From positions 71,736,579 to 71,800,578 of the forward strand of contig OV277870.1 of assembly GCA_922989275.2 (NCBI GenBank): a stretch of 64,000 bases of DNA, given 5' to 3'. The translations under genes and the position numbers were made by a program. The notes beneath the pieces are model-generated. The model was not told the origin of the DNA, made no database searches, and saw only the letters and a list, made by a program, of their open reading frames with translations. This DNA is from Gari tellinella. Lineage: Eukaryota; Mollusca; Bivalvia; Cardiida; Psammobiidae. Below are positions 1-11,559 of this stretch, piece after piece. Every line of letters starts with the position of its first letter. Position 1 is the stretch's first letter.

Positions 1-196
1 TTTCCCAATACAGGCTTTAAAGCTCAAACTGATATGCCTATAGCAAAAGGTTTAAAGTCAGACCAAACTCAGAAAAAACTAAGCGTATGAGCAGGCTCCA
101 AACTGTTTGCCCGTAAGATTGAAATACATTATTCAACATTTCAAACTGATCTAATTTCTAGATTTCATTGTAATGCGTTTACGTCTCGTTTGTGCT
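1..196 (+). repeat. Degraded A-type palindromic MITE remnant
   Basis: The segment holds the right arm of the shared palindrome (CCAAACTGTTTGCCC near 97-113). It is followed by a tail resembling the divergent A copy at 10649-10881, with TTTCAAACTGAT, ATTTCATTGTAATGCG and TTTACGT. The left end is outside the window or decayed, so this is only a fragment. Confidence 0.4.
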
Positions 197-446
197 TAAC
201 CCTTTACCTGATAGCCTAGTTATAATATTGAAGATAGGTGACTACTTAAAGCTGGTTGAAAGTAAAGCAGAATGCGCCCTAAGGCGCATTCTGCTTTACT
301 TTCAGCCTGCTTTAAGCTATCATGTGCTATAATATAGAAAACATTCCCCAAAATACATATTCATAACTGATTAAATTGGAACTATTTCTTCAGCGGATGA
401 ATAAATCATATCCGCTAAAAGTCGCTTCTATGGGGGAAAGGGTTAA
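197..446 (+). mobile_element. MITE family E, complete, TTAA flanked
   Basis: The element begins TTAACCCTTTACC and ends GGGGGAAAGGGTTAA, so CCCTTT/AAAGGG ends sit between TTAA sites. That is the signature of piggyBac-type elements. The centre is an almost perfect hairpin at about 250-325 whose arm contains GAAAGTAAAGCAGAATGCGCC. It has no coding capacity and so is a non-autonomous element. Assignment to piggyBac is inferred from ends and target site only. Confidence 0.75.
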
Positions 447-526
447 ACGGTAAAGACTAACGTAGCTTCCAGTGTTTTCACACGTGGCATTTGAGCTGAA
501 GACAGTGACGACAAAACTCCTGCATA

Positions 527-772
527 CAGTGGAGAATCTGTTATTCTTTCCCGTTTAAACGCAAACGTACGCAAACGTAAAGCACTAAAACGTAGAAAAG
601 AAGAACTTTTGGACAATTCTGATATTTCATGTTTATCTTGGTGGCACACAGTTTGGAGCCTGATCAGACGCCGGGTTACCCGGCGTCTGATCTGGCTCCA
701 AACTGTTTGCACTGCAAATAATAGTTTTAGCGTAAACGCGTTTATTGGGAAAGAATAACACATTCTCCACTG
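527..772 (+). mobile_element. MITE family A, complete, TA flanked
   Basis: The copy is 246 bp and starts CAGTGGAGAATCTGTTATTC. It ends in the inverse, CACATTCTCCACTG, with TA on both sides (525-526 and 773-774). The centre is a 65-bp palindrome reading CAGTTTGGAGCCTGATCAG then ACGCCGGGTTACCCGGCGT. CAGT ends with a TA target resemble pogo/Tigger elements. Open frames on both strands come from the inverted structure and are not genes. Confidence 0.85.
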
Positions 773-900
773 TATGTCAACTGCTTAACCTATTTGCGCC
801 AACTGGATTCTTCCCTTCTTATGTTGGATTAGTCCATGTTTCCGGCTGTAAACAACTGGATTGGTTCATATTCTCATGAAACATAACAAACGTAACAGCC

Positions 901-1115
901 AGGGCCCCATCTTACGAAACGTCGTACGACAAATTTTGTCGTTAGTCAGTTATAGAAGTCTAAAGTTTTATTTATTTCTCAATCTTATCATGTATTGTGA
1001 CATCCTTTTGAATGGTCGAAAAACAGGATTAGATGGAGAAATAAGAAATAGGATGTATTTTAAAGTTTTGACTTACGATCGTTTATGTCGTACGAAGTTT
1101 CGTAAGATGGACCCA
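901..1115 (+). mobile_element. MITE family I
   Basis: About 215 bp with terminal inverted repeats: the left end reads CCCATCTTACGAAACGTCGT and the right end is its inverse with small changes (ACGAAGTTTCGTAAGATGGA). The interior is AT-rich and has no coding signal. A related copy lies at 19097-19362. Confidence 0.65.
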
Positions 1116-1349
1116 TAGATTTTAAATTAAGGTTGTATTCTTGTTGTTTCTCCTAGATACAAAAAGTTTTTAATGCAATTCAAGCCGAGATAAGTCGCAT
1201 AATGGTTAATGCTCCTTAAAACTGACGACTCAACGTAATGCGCGCTTTGTAACGGTCGTACTTAAACTTTTCGTCGGGAACAAACTGTCAGTCTTTTATT
1301 TCATTAACGTTAATACAGTGTTTGTCTCTCATCTGAAACCAAACTGTCT

Positions 1350-1555
1350 GCACCTGCTATCTAAAACCCCTTGTCCTCAAGCCTGTTTCTAGTATTGAAG
1401 ATAGGTGACCAATTAAAGCCTGCTTTAAGCTACCATCTGTTAGAATATAGAAAATATTTATTTTGCTTGATACTCATTACTGTAAAATTGGGACTATTTT
1501 CTTCCGTGGAGGAATAAATTCAAGGCGTCAAAAGGCGTATTAATGAGGTAATAGG
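1350..1555 (+). mobile_element. MITE family E copy lacking its hairpin
   Basis: The copy aligns with the element at 197-446 on both sides (AGTATTGAAGATAGGTGAC, then GCTTTAAGCTACCATCTGTT). The inner hairpin is gone: the sequence passes straight from AATTAAAGC to CTGCTTTAAGC. This looks like precise loss of the palindrome. The outer ends are decayed. Confidence 0.55.
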
Positions 1556-3020
1556 CTAATTTTGCTAGTAGTGTGCAGATGTTAGATCATTCTTTCTTAA
1601 TAATTGCAAATACAGTTTGTATTGAACACTGCTAAGTTTTCTATTACGTGCTGAGGTCGTTTAAAATTATGGTTACTATAAACAAGTACGTTAAACATTG
1701 GTTTCGTTTTAAACAGAGTCAGCCTAGACTAGTCTACATATTTCCCAACGTTATTTAACAGCCCATAAAAAGATTTGAAACCGATCGAGGTCCATTTACA
1801 TGTTTTATGGACCACTTCATTTTATTGAAACCTATTTGTAGCAGACGTGTGTCTGTTACAGAAATGTTTCAATAAAAATATGTTTAAGTTTGTACATAAA
1901 TCCAAGGTCCTGTCAAAGTATGGTATTATCTGTTGAAAAAGGGGTCTGTTTGCGAAATCAAATACAGTTCAGTTACTTGAATGGTTAAAATAATAATCTT
2001 ACATCAAAGTGTCGATCGTTGAATTAATCCTGACAAGGAACCATTTACTCATGCCCGATCCACATTTGATTAACGGTATAGGCAATAGTAACCGCGCTTA
2101 ATAGATTACAAGTAAAATTACTGTTCATGGACATTCCGATGCGATACTGAGTAATGTATTCAGCTTGCTTGATGGAAACAACCGATTTCACAAGTTGTGT
2201 CAGATGTGTCCGTCACGTACGCTAAACACTGAATACATCGCACTGTAGAGAGCCGTTAACTGATAATGTATTTAAAGTAGACATTTTAATAAACGCTCAA
2301 AAAATATATAAACTGTTCCAACCAATGTATGTCATGAAACATTTGAAAATAATCGAAGTAGAATAAAGAACGATACGCTTCATATGTACCTTGTAAATTA
2401 CGAGAATATTCGTAGAGAGGGTTCCGGGAGTATACAATTATATTTCCAGTGTACATCCGTACACACTGCAAGAATACAGAGTATCTAACCGTAGACAAAG
2501 AACATTATTCCTTTAATCGTACTTGGCTGATCCAATAGGCAGACTTTTTTGCGTAATTCATTGCTTTTAAACGGCGAACATTACATTAGCTGCAAACAAT
2601 TCTAGTATTATGCTTTCCCATGTCTACAATGTTTGAAATAACCAAACTATCACGCGTCAATCACATAGATGTTAAAACTCTCTAATGGAATAAGATAATT
2701 AGGGCTAGTGATATATCATACATTGTTCTGTTAAGCACCGATACACTGGAATGTTTTAACATCTTTTGATCTAAACCTCAGTTTTTTTTATCAGAATGCA
2801 GACTGTTTCAAATTCATATTAATGTTCAATACATTAATGTGCCCATGTTCTTTATTTCAAAACTTCAATCTGGTTGATAATACCAACTTAAGTTTGACAT
2901 GATTAGGGGTAAACCATACTAAGACAGTCTAAGAGGATTAAGTGCAGCTGAAGCTTCTTCTGTGTAATTCAGCGTCTTCTTGGTCGTAGGATTAGACAAA
3001 CAAAATGTCTCACTGGTCTG
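1556..3020. other. Unannotated AT-rich stretch
   Basis: I see no coding frame of note, RNA gene, tandem array or clear inverted-repeat element here. The small open frames lack codon bias or recognisable motifs. Confidence 0.5.
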
Positions 3021-3025
3021 CTTAA

Positions 3026-5250
3026 AAGCATCTCGTCTTAAAAAATAATAAACTCGTTTTAAATGTACCGCCCATCAGAAAAACTGTTTCATTTCGAAGG
3101 CTTAGGGACATTAATGTCGATTTATTTAAAAGAGATATCCTTAACTCAGATTCAATAAAGGAAATTCTGAAAATGACAGATATTGACGAAATTGTCAGTG
3201 TATACACACATGAACTTAAAGCTCTGACCAATAAGCATGCACCATTGTGCACTAAGACCATAACTCTCAGGCCATCATGTCCATGGTACACCCAGGAACT
3301 TCACGATGCTAAACACTTAAAGCGTAAGCTAGAACGAAAGTGGAAATTATCCAAACTCGCAATTGATCATCAACTGTATCGAGACCAGTGTGCTAAAGTA
3401 AACAAATTGTTAGCAAAGACAAAGGTTAATTTTTACACAGAAAAAGTAGAATCCTGTCAACGGGACTCGAAGAGTCTTTTTAAAGTCACTAAGCATCTCC
3501 TTGGTGCAAACAGTGAAATTGCACTGCCGAAAAATTTGTCCTCAAAACAACTTGCGCATGATTTCAGCGACTTTTTCATTGAAAAAGTGGACAAAATACG
3601 AACAGGCATTGCCTCTGAATCAACGGCATGCACCCCAGTCATCACAGAAACGTTGAATTCTATGAGCTATTTAGAAAGTTTTGACACTGCTACAGCAGCA
3701 GAAATCGGGGAGATTGTCAAGGCATCCCCATGTAAGTCCTGTGAACTCGACCCAATACCTACATGGCTCTTAAAGGTATGCCTTAGCGAGCTCCTACCGT
3801 CATTAACAAAAATTGTGAACTCTTCGCTGGAATCTGCGTATGTTCCAAAAGAATTCAAGTCGCATGTAAGACCTCTTTTGAAGAAACCTGATCTCGATAC
3901 AAATGATCTTAAGAACTACAGGCCTGTATCAAATTTGCCATTTCTCTCCAAAGTATTAGAAAAAGTTGTAGACAGACGCATTGAGTCCCATTTGGCCACA
4001 AATAATCTGCATGACAGCATCAGTCAGCATATCGTAAGCATCACTCTACAGAAACTGCTCTTGTTAAAGTTCAAAATGACATCTTGCAATATCTTGATAA
4101 GAATGAAATCACAATTCTGGTGATGCTTGACCTATCAGCCGCATTCGACACAATTGATCATGAAACATTACTCAATCGCCTTGAAAAAGACTTCAAAATC
4201 ATTGGAAACCCACTTAAGTGGATGACCTCATACCTGAATGACCGTTACCAAACAGTCGCAGTAGGTGGAGAATTATCTGCCCCAGTTCAAATGAAATATA
4301 GTGTGCTACAGGGCTCAGTCTTGGGACCCAAAAACTACATCATGTACACAAAACCTGTCGGCTCAATTTGCAGAAATCATGATCTGGATCATCATTTCTA
4401 TGCAGATGATTCACAGTTATACTTGTCATTTAAGCCTAAAGACACATCTAGTCAACAAGAAGCCCTTTCAAAAGTCGAAGGATGTCTAAAAGACATAGTC
4501 TCATGGATGCACCAGAATATGTTAAAGCTGAACACTGACAAAACTGAGGTCATACTGTTTCATTCAAAAAAGGTTAACGTTCCCGGATATTTTCATGTTC
4601 AAGTGGGAAACTCTAAAATCAAACCGTCATTATGGGTGAACAACCTTGGTGCTAGATTTGATTCCCAAATGGATATGACACAGCACATCAACACTGTGTG
4701 CAGGTCTAGCTACGCACAGCTGCGGCAAATAGGTCATATTAGACAGTACCTTTCTCCAGAAGCTACAAAGACTTTGGTCAATTCTCTGGTCACATCAAAA
4801 ATTGACTACTGCAACTCACTGCTATATGGGATTCCCCAAAACTCACTACGAAAACTACAGCGTGTGCAAAATACAGCAGCCCGCATCATTACCAGGACTC
4901 CTCGGTACAATCACATCACTCCAGTCTTGAAGGAGCTTCACTGGCTTCCAGCTCAACACAGAGTTGAATTCAAAATTCTGAACCTCACATACAAAGCCAT
5001 GTGCAATGATTCCCCAAGGTACATTGTTAGTATGCTGGACGTGTATAGACCTCGAAGAGAGTTGCGGTCTGCGAGTAAATCAGTATCGCTGGTTGTGCCG
5101 AGAAGTCGTTTAGTGAAGTTTGGAGATAGAAGTTTCATGCATGCAGCCCCAAAGCTCTGGAACTCTCTACCATCAGACATCAGAGATGCGAGCTCAGTTG
5201 CAGTCTTCAAAAAACGTCTGAAAACACACTTCTTTAATATTTATTATTGA
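3026..5250 (+). pseudogene. LINE reverse transcriptase, frameshifted
   Basis: The frame from 3026 to about 4030 encodes the endonuclease-RT linker and the RT N-terminal part (LKNYRPVSNLPFLSKVLEKV near 3911-3970). Near 4025-4035 the frame changes, and from 4084 to 5250 a second frame supplies the rest of RT. This includes LDLSAAFDTIDH (4126-4161) and the catalytic FYADD at 4396-4410, so the two catalytic aspartates are intact. The motif normally reading SVLGPLLF is disrupted around 4318-4340. The C-terminal region with LHWLPAQHRVEFKI and a thumb-like region continues to the stop. With no endonuclease and a frameshift the copy cannot move by itself. The original enzyme copies element RNA at a nicked target in the nucleus. 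Confidence 0.85.
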
Positions 5251-5252
5251 AT

Positions 5253-6030
5253 TGTACTGTTTGCCCATGCCTGTTCGGTGGATCTTGATGGTAGGGATTG
5301 CCCCTGATCTCTTTGAAACCGACTGGCTTGGGGTTTGCGGTATAATTCAATGACAGCTTCTTATCTTGATGTTTTATAAAGTAAGGGTGTAATTTCAGCC
5401 ATGGAACATGTAGGTCCCGCGGGTGTGGGTGGAGAGGGTAGATGACTGCTACCCTAGGGCTGTGTTCATTCTGTATATGTTATGGGTCTAATTTTTAGTT
5501 CTGGGGTTGTACTGTTGACCAATGCCTGTCTGGTGGATCTTCGATGGTAGGGATACAACTCTGATCTCTTTTGAAACCAGCTGGCGTGGTCTGTGGTACA
5601 ATTCGTGGACAGCTTTCACCATTTTTAATAATGTTATTGATCTTCTATAGAGTTTTTAGTTATGGTCGCATGCTATTATTCCTAGTTATGTTACATTAGA
5701 TGGCCTGCATTGGGCGCTCTTCAATGATTTCTATTGGTCGGCAATCTTTAGCCGGTTGGTTCATTGCTGATTGATGGGGGTAGTGTGATTGCCGTTTTGG
5801 GGGCTGTCTTTTGTATGTTTATTCTTATTTATTTTAGATCTAATTATAGTTATTTGTGTTTTGTCGATGGCCTGCATTGGGCGCTCTACCATTATTTATA
5901 TCAGTCGGCAATACTTAGCCAGTCGGTTCATTGCTGATTGATGGGGGTAATGTGATCGCCGTTTTGGGGGACTGTCTTTTGTATGTTTATTCATGTTTTA
6001 TTTCAGATCTAATTGTAGTTATTTTGTCTT
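5253..6030 (+). repeat. Internal duplications in the LINE 3' UTR
   Basis: Two pairs of direct repeats are visible. The first covers about 5255-5365 and 5510-5625 and shares CCTGTCTGGTGGATCTT-like text and GATGGTAGGGAT. The second starts at 5697 and 5866, a period of 169 bp, each copy beginning GATGGCCTGCATTGGGCGCT and including TTGCTGATTGATGGGGGTA. The repeats are imperfect, so they are older than this insertion or mutated afterwards. Confidence 0.7.
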
Positions 6031-6117
6031 TTCACGATTTATAGGTACATATGTGTTATTTCATGTAAAGCGCTTTTGAACGCACAATCCCTGTGTGAAA
6101 AGAGCGCTATATAAGTC

Positions 6118-6146
6118 TGGTATAATAATAATAATAATAATAATGT
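6118..6146 (+). repeat. TAA-repeat 3' tail of the LINE
   Basis: A run of TAA/ATA units follows TAAGTCTGGTATAATAAT. Short 3' repeats of this kind are a hallmark of CR1/L2-type elements, where they guide target-primed reverse transcription. Confidence 0.75.
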
Positions 6147-6147
6147 C

Positions 6148-6365
6148 TTAACCCTTTCAAACCCAGGCTATATAACACTTGTTAACATATGAAAACAGTC
6201 TGGAACCAGATCAGACGACGCGTTACGTGGTGTCTGATCAGGATCCAAACTATTGGTATTTGACACAAGCATAAATGCTTTTGAAATCAAAGTACTTAAA
6301 GTGCTAAAGTTTTGAAATACAAGAATATCGTTCCCAACGATGGAAGCTCCCCACAAAGAAAAAAC
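6148..6365 (+). mobile_element. Decayed B-type MITE with shared palindrome
   Basis: It begins TTAACCCTTTCAAACC immediately after the LINE tail. It carries an imperfect hairpin at 6194-6258, with CCAGATCAGACGACGCG on the left and TGTCTGATCAGGATCC on the right. The right terminus is not recognisable. Confidence 0.5.
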
Positions 6366-6389
6366 CTAAGGTATAGTATGTTTAGTAGG

Positions 6390-7450
6390 TGAACACAGTA
6401 TCAAGTTTCATCAACTTATGATGTAACGTTCAGGAGATATGCTTCAGAAAAAACGATTTTTTTTTAAAAAAGGGAGGCAATTCAATATTGGAGATGACAG
6501 AGTTATAATTCTTGTGTACTACACTTCTTTTTGTCATGTTCTAACACAGAAAGTTTCATCAAGTTACAGTGCGGCAGAAAATTTGATTTTTATGTAGAAA
6601 AAGGGAGATAATTCAATATTGGGAGATGGCAGAGTTATTGTTCGTAAGTACAGAACTCCCTCTTTCATCTCGTATCACTGTATCAAGTTTCATCAACTTA
6701 CAATGCAATGCCAAGGAGATATGCTCCAGACAAAATATGATTTTTTTAAATAGAAAAAGAGACATAATTAAATATTGGGAGATAGATGACAGAGTCATGG
6801 TTCTTGTGTACTGCACCTCCGTATGTCATCATCTATCACTGTATCAAGTTCCATTAACTTACGGTGTAGCAGTCAAGAGATATATTCCGGACAAAATTGT
6901 TTTATATGTTTGGAAAAAAGGAGATAATTCAATGTTGGGAGATGAGAGAGTTACCGTTCTTGTGTACTGCATTTCCTTCTATCATTCTCTATCACTGTTA
7001 CAAGTTTCATCAAATTACGGTGTAACAGTCCAGAGATATACTCCGGACAAAATTGATTTTTTATGAGAAAAAGGGAGATAATTAAAAATTGGGAGATGAG
7101 AGAGTTACGGTTCTTGTGCACTGCACCTCCTTCTGTCATTCTTTATCACTGTATCAAGTTTCATCAACCTACGCTGTACCGTTATGGCGATATGCTCCGG
7201 ACAAAAAGGCGTGACGGACGTGCCACCGAAGTGGGTCAGAGGGCCTTTTCTTTTGTTATTTTCTTTTGTTCGAATAACGGGCCACGGTCCCTTAGTGTAT
7301 TGTTACGGAATGAACTCTATTGTTTACTTTTGTTATGTTTACCGTTATCTTGCCCTCTAACCCATTATAGTGGCGCAGACGGACATACAGACGGACGTAT
7401 ACACGGACGGACAAAGCGGCGACATATATGCTCCTCCCCTAAAGGGGAGC
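6390..7450 (+). repeat. Array of diverged ~150-bp units
   Basis: The phrase AAGTTTCATCAACTTA or a close variant recurs at about 6402, 6551, 6690, 6845, 6998 and 7156, giving spacings near 140-158 bp. Each unit also has GGAGATATGCTCCGGACAAA-like and GGGAGATAATTCAATATTGG-like blocks. The array ends in a stretch rich in ACGGACGG followed by a small hairpin (CTCCCCTAAAGGGGAG at 7434-7449). Frames crossing these units are repeat artefacts. Similar blocks are common in bivalve genomes from general knowledge, but I could not check identity. Confidence 0.7.
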
Positions 7451-7654
7451 ATAAAAAGCAGATGCTTAGTTTGAGAACAGACGATATTATGGCAATGAAT
7501 GTGTTTGACTAGTAATGACGTCAAATGGCTTTGTAAGTGTTAAGGGTAGAAGTGACACATTTCGTACAAATGTAAAACAGTTGAATCCTGATCAGATGGT
7601 GAGTAATTTGGTCTACATCAAAACAGTTTTTAATATCCTAGCATGTTAAGCTTA

Positions 7655-7790
7655 ACTCATTCCCCCATAGAAGCGCGTATTTATTCATCCACTGAAGAAA
7701 ATACCTCTAGTTTATACATTCATAAGCATGTACCAAAAGAGACATTCCCTAACAAAGTGTAGCTTAAGGCAGGCTGAAAACAACCTTATT
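7655..7790 (-). mobile_element. Fragment of MITE family E
   Basis: Reverse-oriented match to the right half of the 197-446 element: TAACTCATTCCCCCATAGAA at the edge, TTATTCATCCACTGAAGAAA, then AGCTTAAGGCAGGCTGAAA at the start of the hairpin. The far half is absent. Confidence 0.5.
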
Positions 7791-8384
7791 TAAGTGCTCA
7801 CCCGTTTTCGAAGAAATAGAAACAGTTCATTGTTCCGACGGTTATTCAGTTAAAGTAACTGCAGATATTAAAAAGGCTTTCTGACCTGTATGGCATAGTT
7901 ATAGTAGTCATATGATAGGCCGGTCTTTGATCATATATTCAACACAAATGGATACACGTAAAGATATTTCGTGAGTCTAAACACTTTACAAAATCAGACT
8001 TTAAAACGTTTGACAGACGCTAATTTTTAAACGGACAATATTTCAGGAGAAAAAACCGATATGCCTGATGTATTACATTTGCCCTTCGATGTGTTCAATT
8101 ATCATCATTAAACCAGAAAAGAGAGCGTTTTTCTTGTCATTGTTCAGACAGAACAGATGGCTACTACCGGTATCTCTTATTAAATTATTATCTCTGTTTC
8201 ACAGAAATCATTCCTGTTCCATGTACTTTTTTCCTCATTTTTTTGTTTTTAATAAAATGGCAAAATTACTTAGGTCGGACAGCTTGTAATATTGGTGAAG
8301 ATGAATACATATTGTTTTTTGCCTTCGGCGCTTTTTAGTTTAAAAATAAGTAATCAATGTTCCTTCATTGACCAATAATATGTG

Positions 8385-8870
8385 TTTTTAACCCCTTGAA
8401 TGCCTTACCCCGAGAACAATGGTTATTGTAACGCGGTGTCTGGTCATGATCCAAACTATTTGACACTCATTTCAATATTTCTTATGTCAAAATACCCAAA
8501 TTAAATTTTAGAAATCAGACCAGATGTTTAAAACTGATGTCGTCATTACAGCTGTTTATCTTTTGTTAATGTTCAATTGGAACATCTTTGGCACAAAATG
8601 TGTCATATCAAGACTTGGATGCAGATGAGAAACCTATTTAACCTTATTATTGTCATTATGACGGACATACACGTCTAACACTGTTCCTGCTACAATATGG
8701 CCTTGCCATTCGTGTCGTCTGCTCCTACTTTTAAAATTTTGAATTTAATGTGCTTTTATGACTAAGGAAGCATAATAATTTGATATGAATGTCAAACAGT
8801 TTGGATCCTGGTCATACGTCACATTAATGTCAGTGCTGTCGCCCTTGGCAGGGAAAGGGTAAATGCATTT
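8385..8870 (+). repeat. Remnants of H-type palindromic repeats
   Basis: The part at 8390-8530 resembles the repeat at 40190-40330: CCTTACCCCGAGAACAA, then CCAAACTATTTGACACTCAT, then CATTTCAATA. A second remnant at 8784-8868 has GTCAAACAGTTTGGATCCTG and ends GGGAAAGGGTAA. Both look like decayed CCC-ended elements carrying part of the shared palindrome. Confidence 0.4.
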
Positions 8871-8874
8871 GAAA

Positions 8875-9985
8875 ATATGATTTAAAACAACAATTTGCAA
8901 AATATAAGATACTTTATGAAAACTGTTAGAAGTTGTTTGATTCTAGAATAAATAGTTCAAATCACATATCAATCTTGAGACATATCTATAGTATCATAAG
9001 ATATTTCGTATACGAGTAGGAAAACACTATCAAATTTTAGATGTTCTTGTCATACACTGATGCTTGAAAACGGGAGACATTTAGAAATTGATAGAAACCT
9101 ACGATTTTGCATATTTTTGTGTAGCATTAGCTTAGTTACTCCTATTTATATACTATGTATATGTATGCTGTATTTTGGGCCTATGTTACTGAATAATCTA
9201 TATCTATGTCTATGTCAAAAGTACTGAACACTTTGATGCAAAATCAAACAGTCACAACTTGAATTATTTGGGTAAGACATACACTCGCACCATGTTATAG
9301 TATCTCAGGAATATATGCATTTTACACGGACAGTCAGCCCTTTAATCCTCTGCAATGTTGTCCTTCTGTGTCCCTCTGATATTGGCCTGTTCCACGTATC
9401 CTTCTTATAACATATTGGAGACTAACCCAACAGAGCGAATGTAAATTGTCTTTAATAAGGAAATTCGAAAGTCTATGTGTTTATAATGCAATATTTGAAT
9501 GGATAGAAATCACCCGCAAAAGATTTCACGTAATCGTTTTTTCTTGTCTTAAAAAACAAACAACTTACTAAACTATTAAAAATATAAATGTACGTTGTAA
9601 ATCTGTAACATAAAAGCTAGATATACATAATTTTAAACATCGATATGTGTTAATATTCATTTATATACTTCATTAATTTTACGCAAGGAATAATTTTCAG
9701 AACTATCAATTTAAAATTATGAAATTATACTATAGATAAAATGATCAATCCCATGTTTGACCTTATCGTTTTCTGAAGACTGAAAACTTACCCTTTTGAC
9801 CAAAGACTCTGAGGTATGTTGCAGGGATCAATACTGTCGGTCTTGCTACTGTGTAACATGATTAAAACAATCAAACAACATTTTCCAGTAGTGACCATTT
9901 GACTAACATATTGAACAGGATGTCTTGTATTTGTTACGCCAACGAATCAACTCAAAATCGTTATCCGTTATCCCGCATGGTGGTG
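8875..9985. other. Unannotated AT-rich stretch
   Basis: Nothing supportable as a gene, RNA or repeat was seen. The sequence is AT-rich and without long open frames. Confidence 0.5.
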
Positions 9986-10004
9986 TTGGGCGCGACTTGG
10001 TTAC

Positions 10005-10090
10005 TACTGGCAAACAACTTTGACCCAGTTCAGACGCCGCGCTACGCGTGGTCTAATCTTGATCAAAGCTGCTTGCCAATCATATTTATA
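10005..10090 (+). repeat. Isolated copy of the shared palindrome
   Basis: An imperfect hairpin with GGCAAACAACTTTGACCCAG and TTCAGACGCCGCG on the left and CGCGTGGTCTAATCTTGATC plus AAAGCTGCTTGCC on the right. Surrounding element ends are not clear. Confidence 0.45.
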
Positions 10091-10176
10091 TTTTCTCCAG
10101 TTAAAAAAAGATAAAAATATTTTTAAAAAATACAGACGATAAAGTTTAAGCAGACGACAATTAAGCATGATATGGG

Positions 10177-10390
10177 TTAACCCTTTCATGATCAAGTTAT
10201 TCGGGAGATTTTCACCCCTACACCGCTTAACTGTCGTCTGCTTTAGTATTGTGTTCTGCAATACCGTTTTAAAGTTATATTTAAGATTGTATGACTTAAT
10301 ACATATCGATAAGAGTGTCCAACAGTCTTGGTCCTGATCAGACGCCGCGTCACGCCCTTTAAGGGCCCTTCATTGAGAGTGAAATGGTTG
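10177..10390 (-). mobile_element. MITE family B, reverse orientation
   Basis: The left end is TTAACCCTTTCATGATCAAG. Inside are GTCGTCTGCTTTAGTATTG and GTCCTGATCAGACGCCGCG. The second palindrome arm is replaced by CACGCCCTTTAAGGGCCC, and the element ends CATTGAGAGTGAAATGG. TTAA with CCCTTT suggests a piggyBac-type non-autonomous element with a damaged right side. Confidence 0.6.
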
Positions 10391-10648
10391 AAGGGCATTG
10401 TCATCTGTAATTTGAGCATGTGTTTAATGTCAGCCTCAGTTAACCTCATAATATCCCTGAGTAAGAAGTCCTTTAAGGCCGACACGCATCGACTTTCACA
10501 CCAATCTTTCTATTCCCAAAATTGAGTGGTGAATATTCGTGTCACCCACGTTTTGGTAGACTCGACGTCCCTGGCTTAATGTTATCATTAGCGTATTCGG
10601 TTTACTGTTTAGTTAGCAGTGTGTGCCCCGTGAGCAGCATGCAGTGTA

Positions 10649-10881
10649 CAGTAGAGAAAACATTTTCTTTCCATATAACCCCGGTTATTCTTAAACTATT
10701 ATTTTCATTACAAACATGTTGGAACCAGATCAGACGCCGGGTAACTCGGTGTCTGATCAGGCTCCAAACCGTTTGCCACTCAGCTTCAAACTGATAGTCA
10801 GAATTATTAAAATGTCGTCATTTTCTATATTTCATTGCGATGCGTTTGCGTTTAATTGAAATAATTAGGTTTTCTCCACTG
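10649..10881 (-). mobile_element. Divergent MITE family A copy
   Basis: Ends are CAGTAGAGAAAAC and GTTTTCTCCACTG, flanked by TA. The core hairpin is at about 10722-10778 with CCAGATCAGACGCCGGGT and a matching right arm. The interior differs strongly from the main A group, so it is an older subfamily; similar text is seen at 1-196 and 37200-37345. Confidence 0.6.
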
Positions 10882-11224
10882 TATTTCAGACCGGTAGCCA
10901 ACTCACAGTCGATGGCCATCAATTTCTTTACTGAGCACGCTACATATATTTACATGTGTCGTCGTTTTGTTTCAAACCTTAACTGGTTGCTTAAATCATC
11001 TTACGCGGTTAATGTTTGAAGTACAAAGGGGATCTTCAAAGTCATTTTACCATTTGTTTTTCTTTTAAGAATAAGGTAGATTAAACATCTTCTACATATC
11101 TAACTCCAAACATTTGGTCCAGCAGATTATAATGCAGAAGCGCGTTTCTCTGAAATGTCACACCTTGTCTCTCCTGTATCAGCAATTTACTCCCTGTCTA
11201 GAGGAGACACATAACGATTATCTC

Positions 11225-11480
11225 CTAGTTATATAGCGGTAAAAGTATATCAACTCGCTCAGTTGTCGTTTGATTGAGTTTCCACGACGTCAAATCACAT
11301 TTCCCTGTGTGCCTGACCTACACCGTTTTACATCGGAATAGAAGTGTTCTGCCCAGATAAGAGTTATTCCTCGACAACAAGCGATCAAATGGCCAATAAC
11401 AGACCTGAATTGCTTTTTGTCTCACAAACAATTCACCGTATACTATATAATGCTTACATAGTTAACCCTGGAACGATGAA
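11225..11480 (+). repeat. Dispersed repeat J, copy 1
   Basis: This stretch matches 32512-32765 closely: AAAAGTATATCAACTCGCTC, GTTGTCGTTTGATTGAGTTT, ACAAGCGATCAAATGGCCAA and TGAATTGCTTTTTGTCTCAC are all shared. I see no inverted ends and no shared protein frame, so the class is unknown. Confidence 0.6.
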
Positions 11481-11559
11481 AGATGTGTCTTGTATTAAGC
11501 ATGATGTCAGCTATAATTCCAAATATTGTTTAACCGTAATGAAACTAATCCTTTTACGT

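Larger units (their letters stand above)
3026..6146 (+). mobile_element. 5'-truncated non-LTR retrotransposon (CR1/L2-like)
   Basis: The element comprises a broken pol reading frame (3026-5250), an 870-bp 3' UTR with two internal duplications, and a terminal TAA/ATA repeat tail. Just before the tail is GAGCGCTATATAAG, a 3' end typical of CR1/L2-type LINEs in invertebrates. The endonuclease domain expected upstream is missing; an in-frame stop at 3023-3025 marks the 5' limit of similarity that I can follow. Loss of the 5' part is the usual result of incomplete reverse transcription. Clade assignment is inference from the protein and tail, since no search was run. Confidence 0.85.

Noticed and set aside
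6626..7512. Open frames of about 146 and 149 aa
   Set aside because: They lie within the diverged ~150-bp repeat array and its ACGG-rich end, and repeat with the units.
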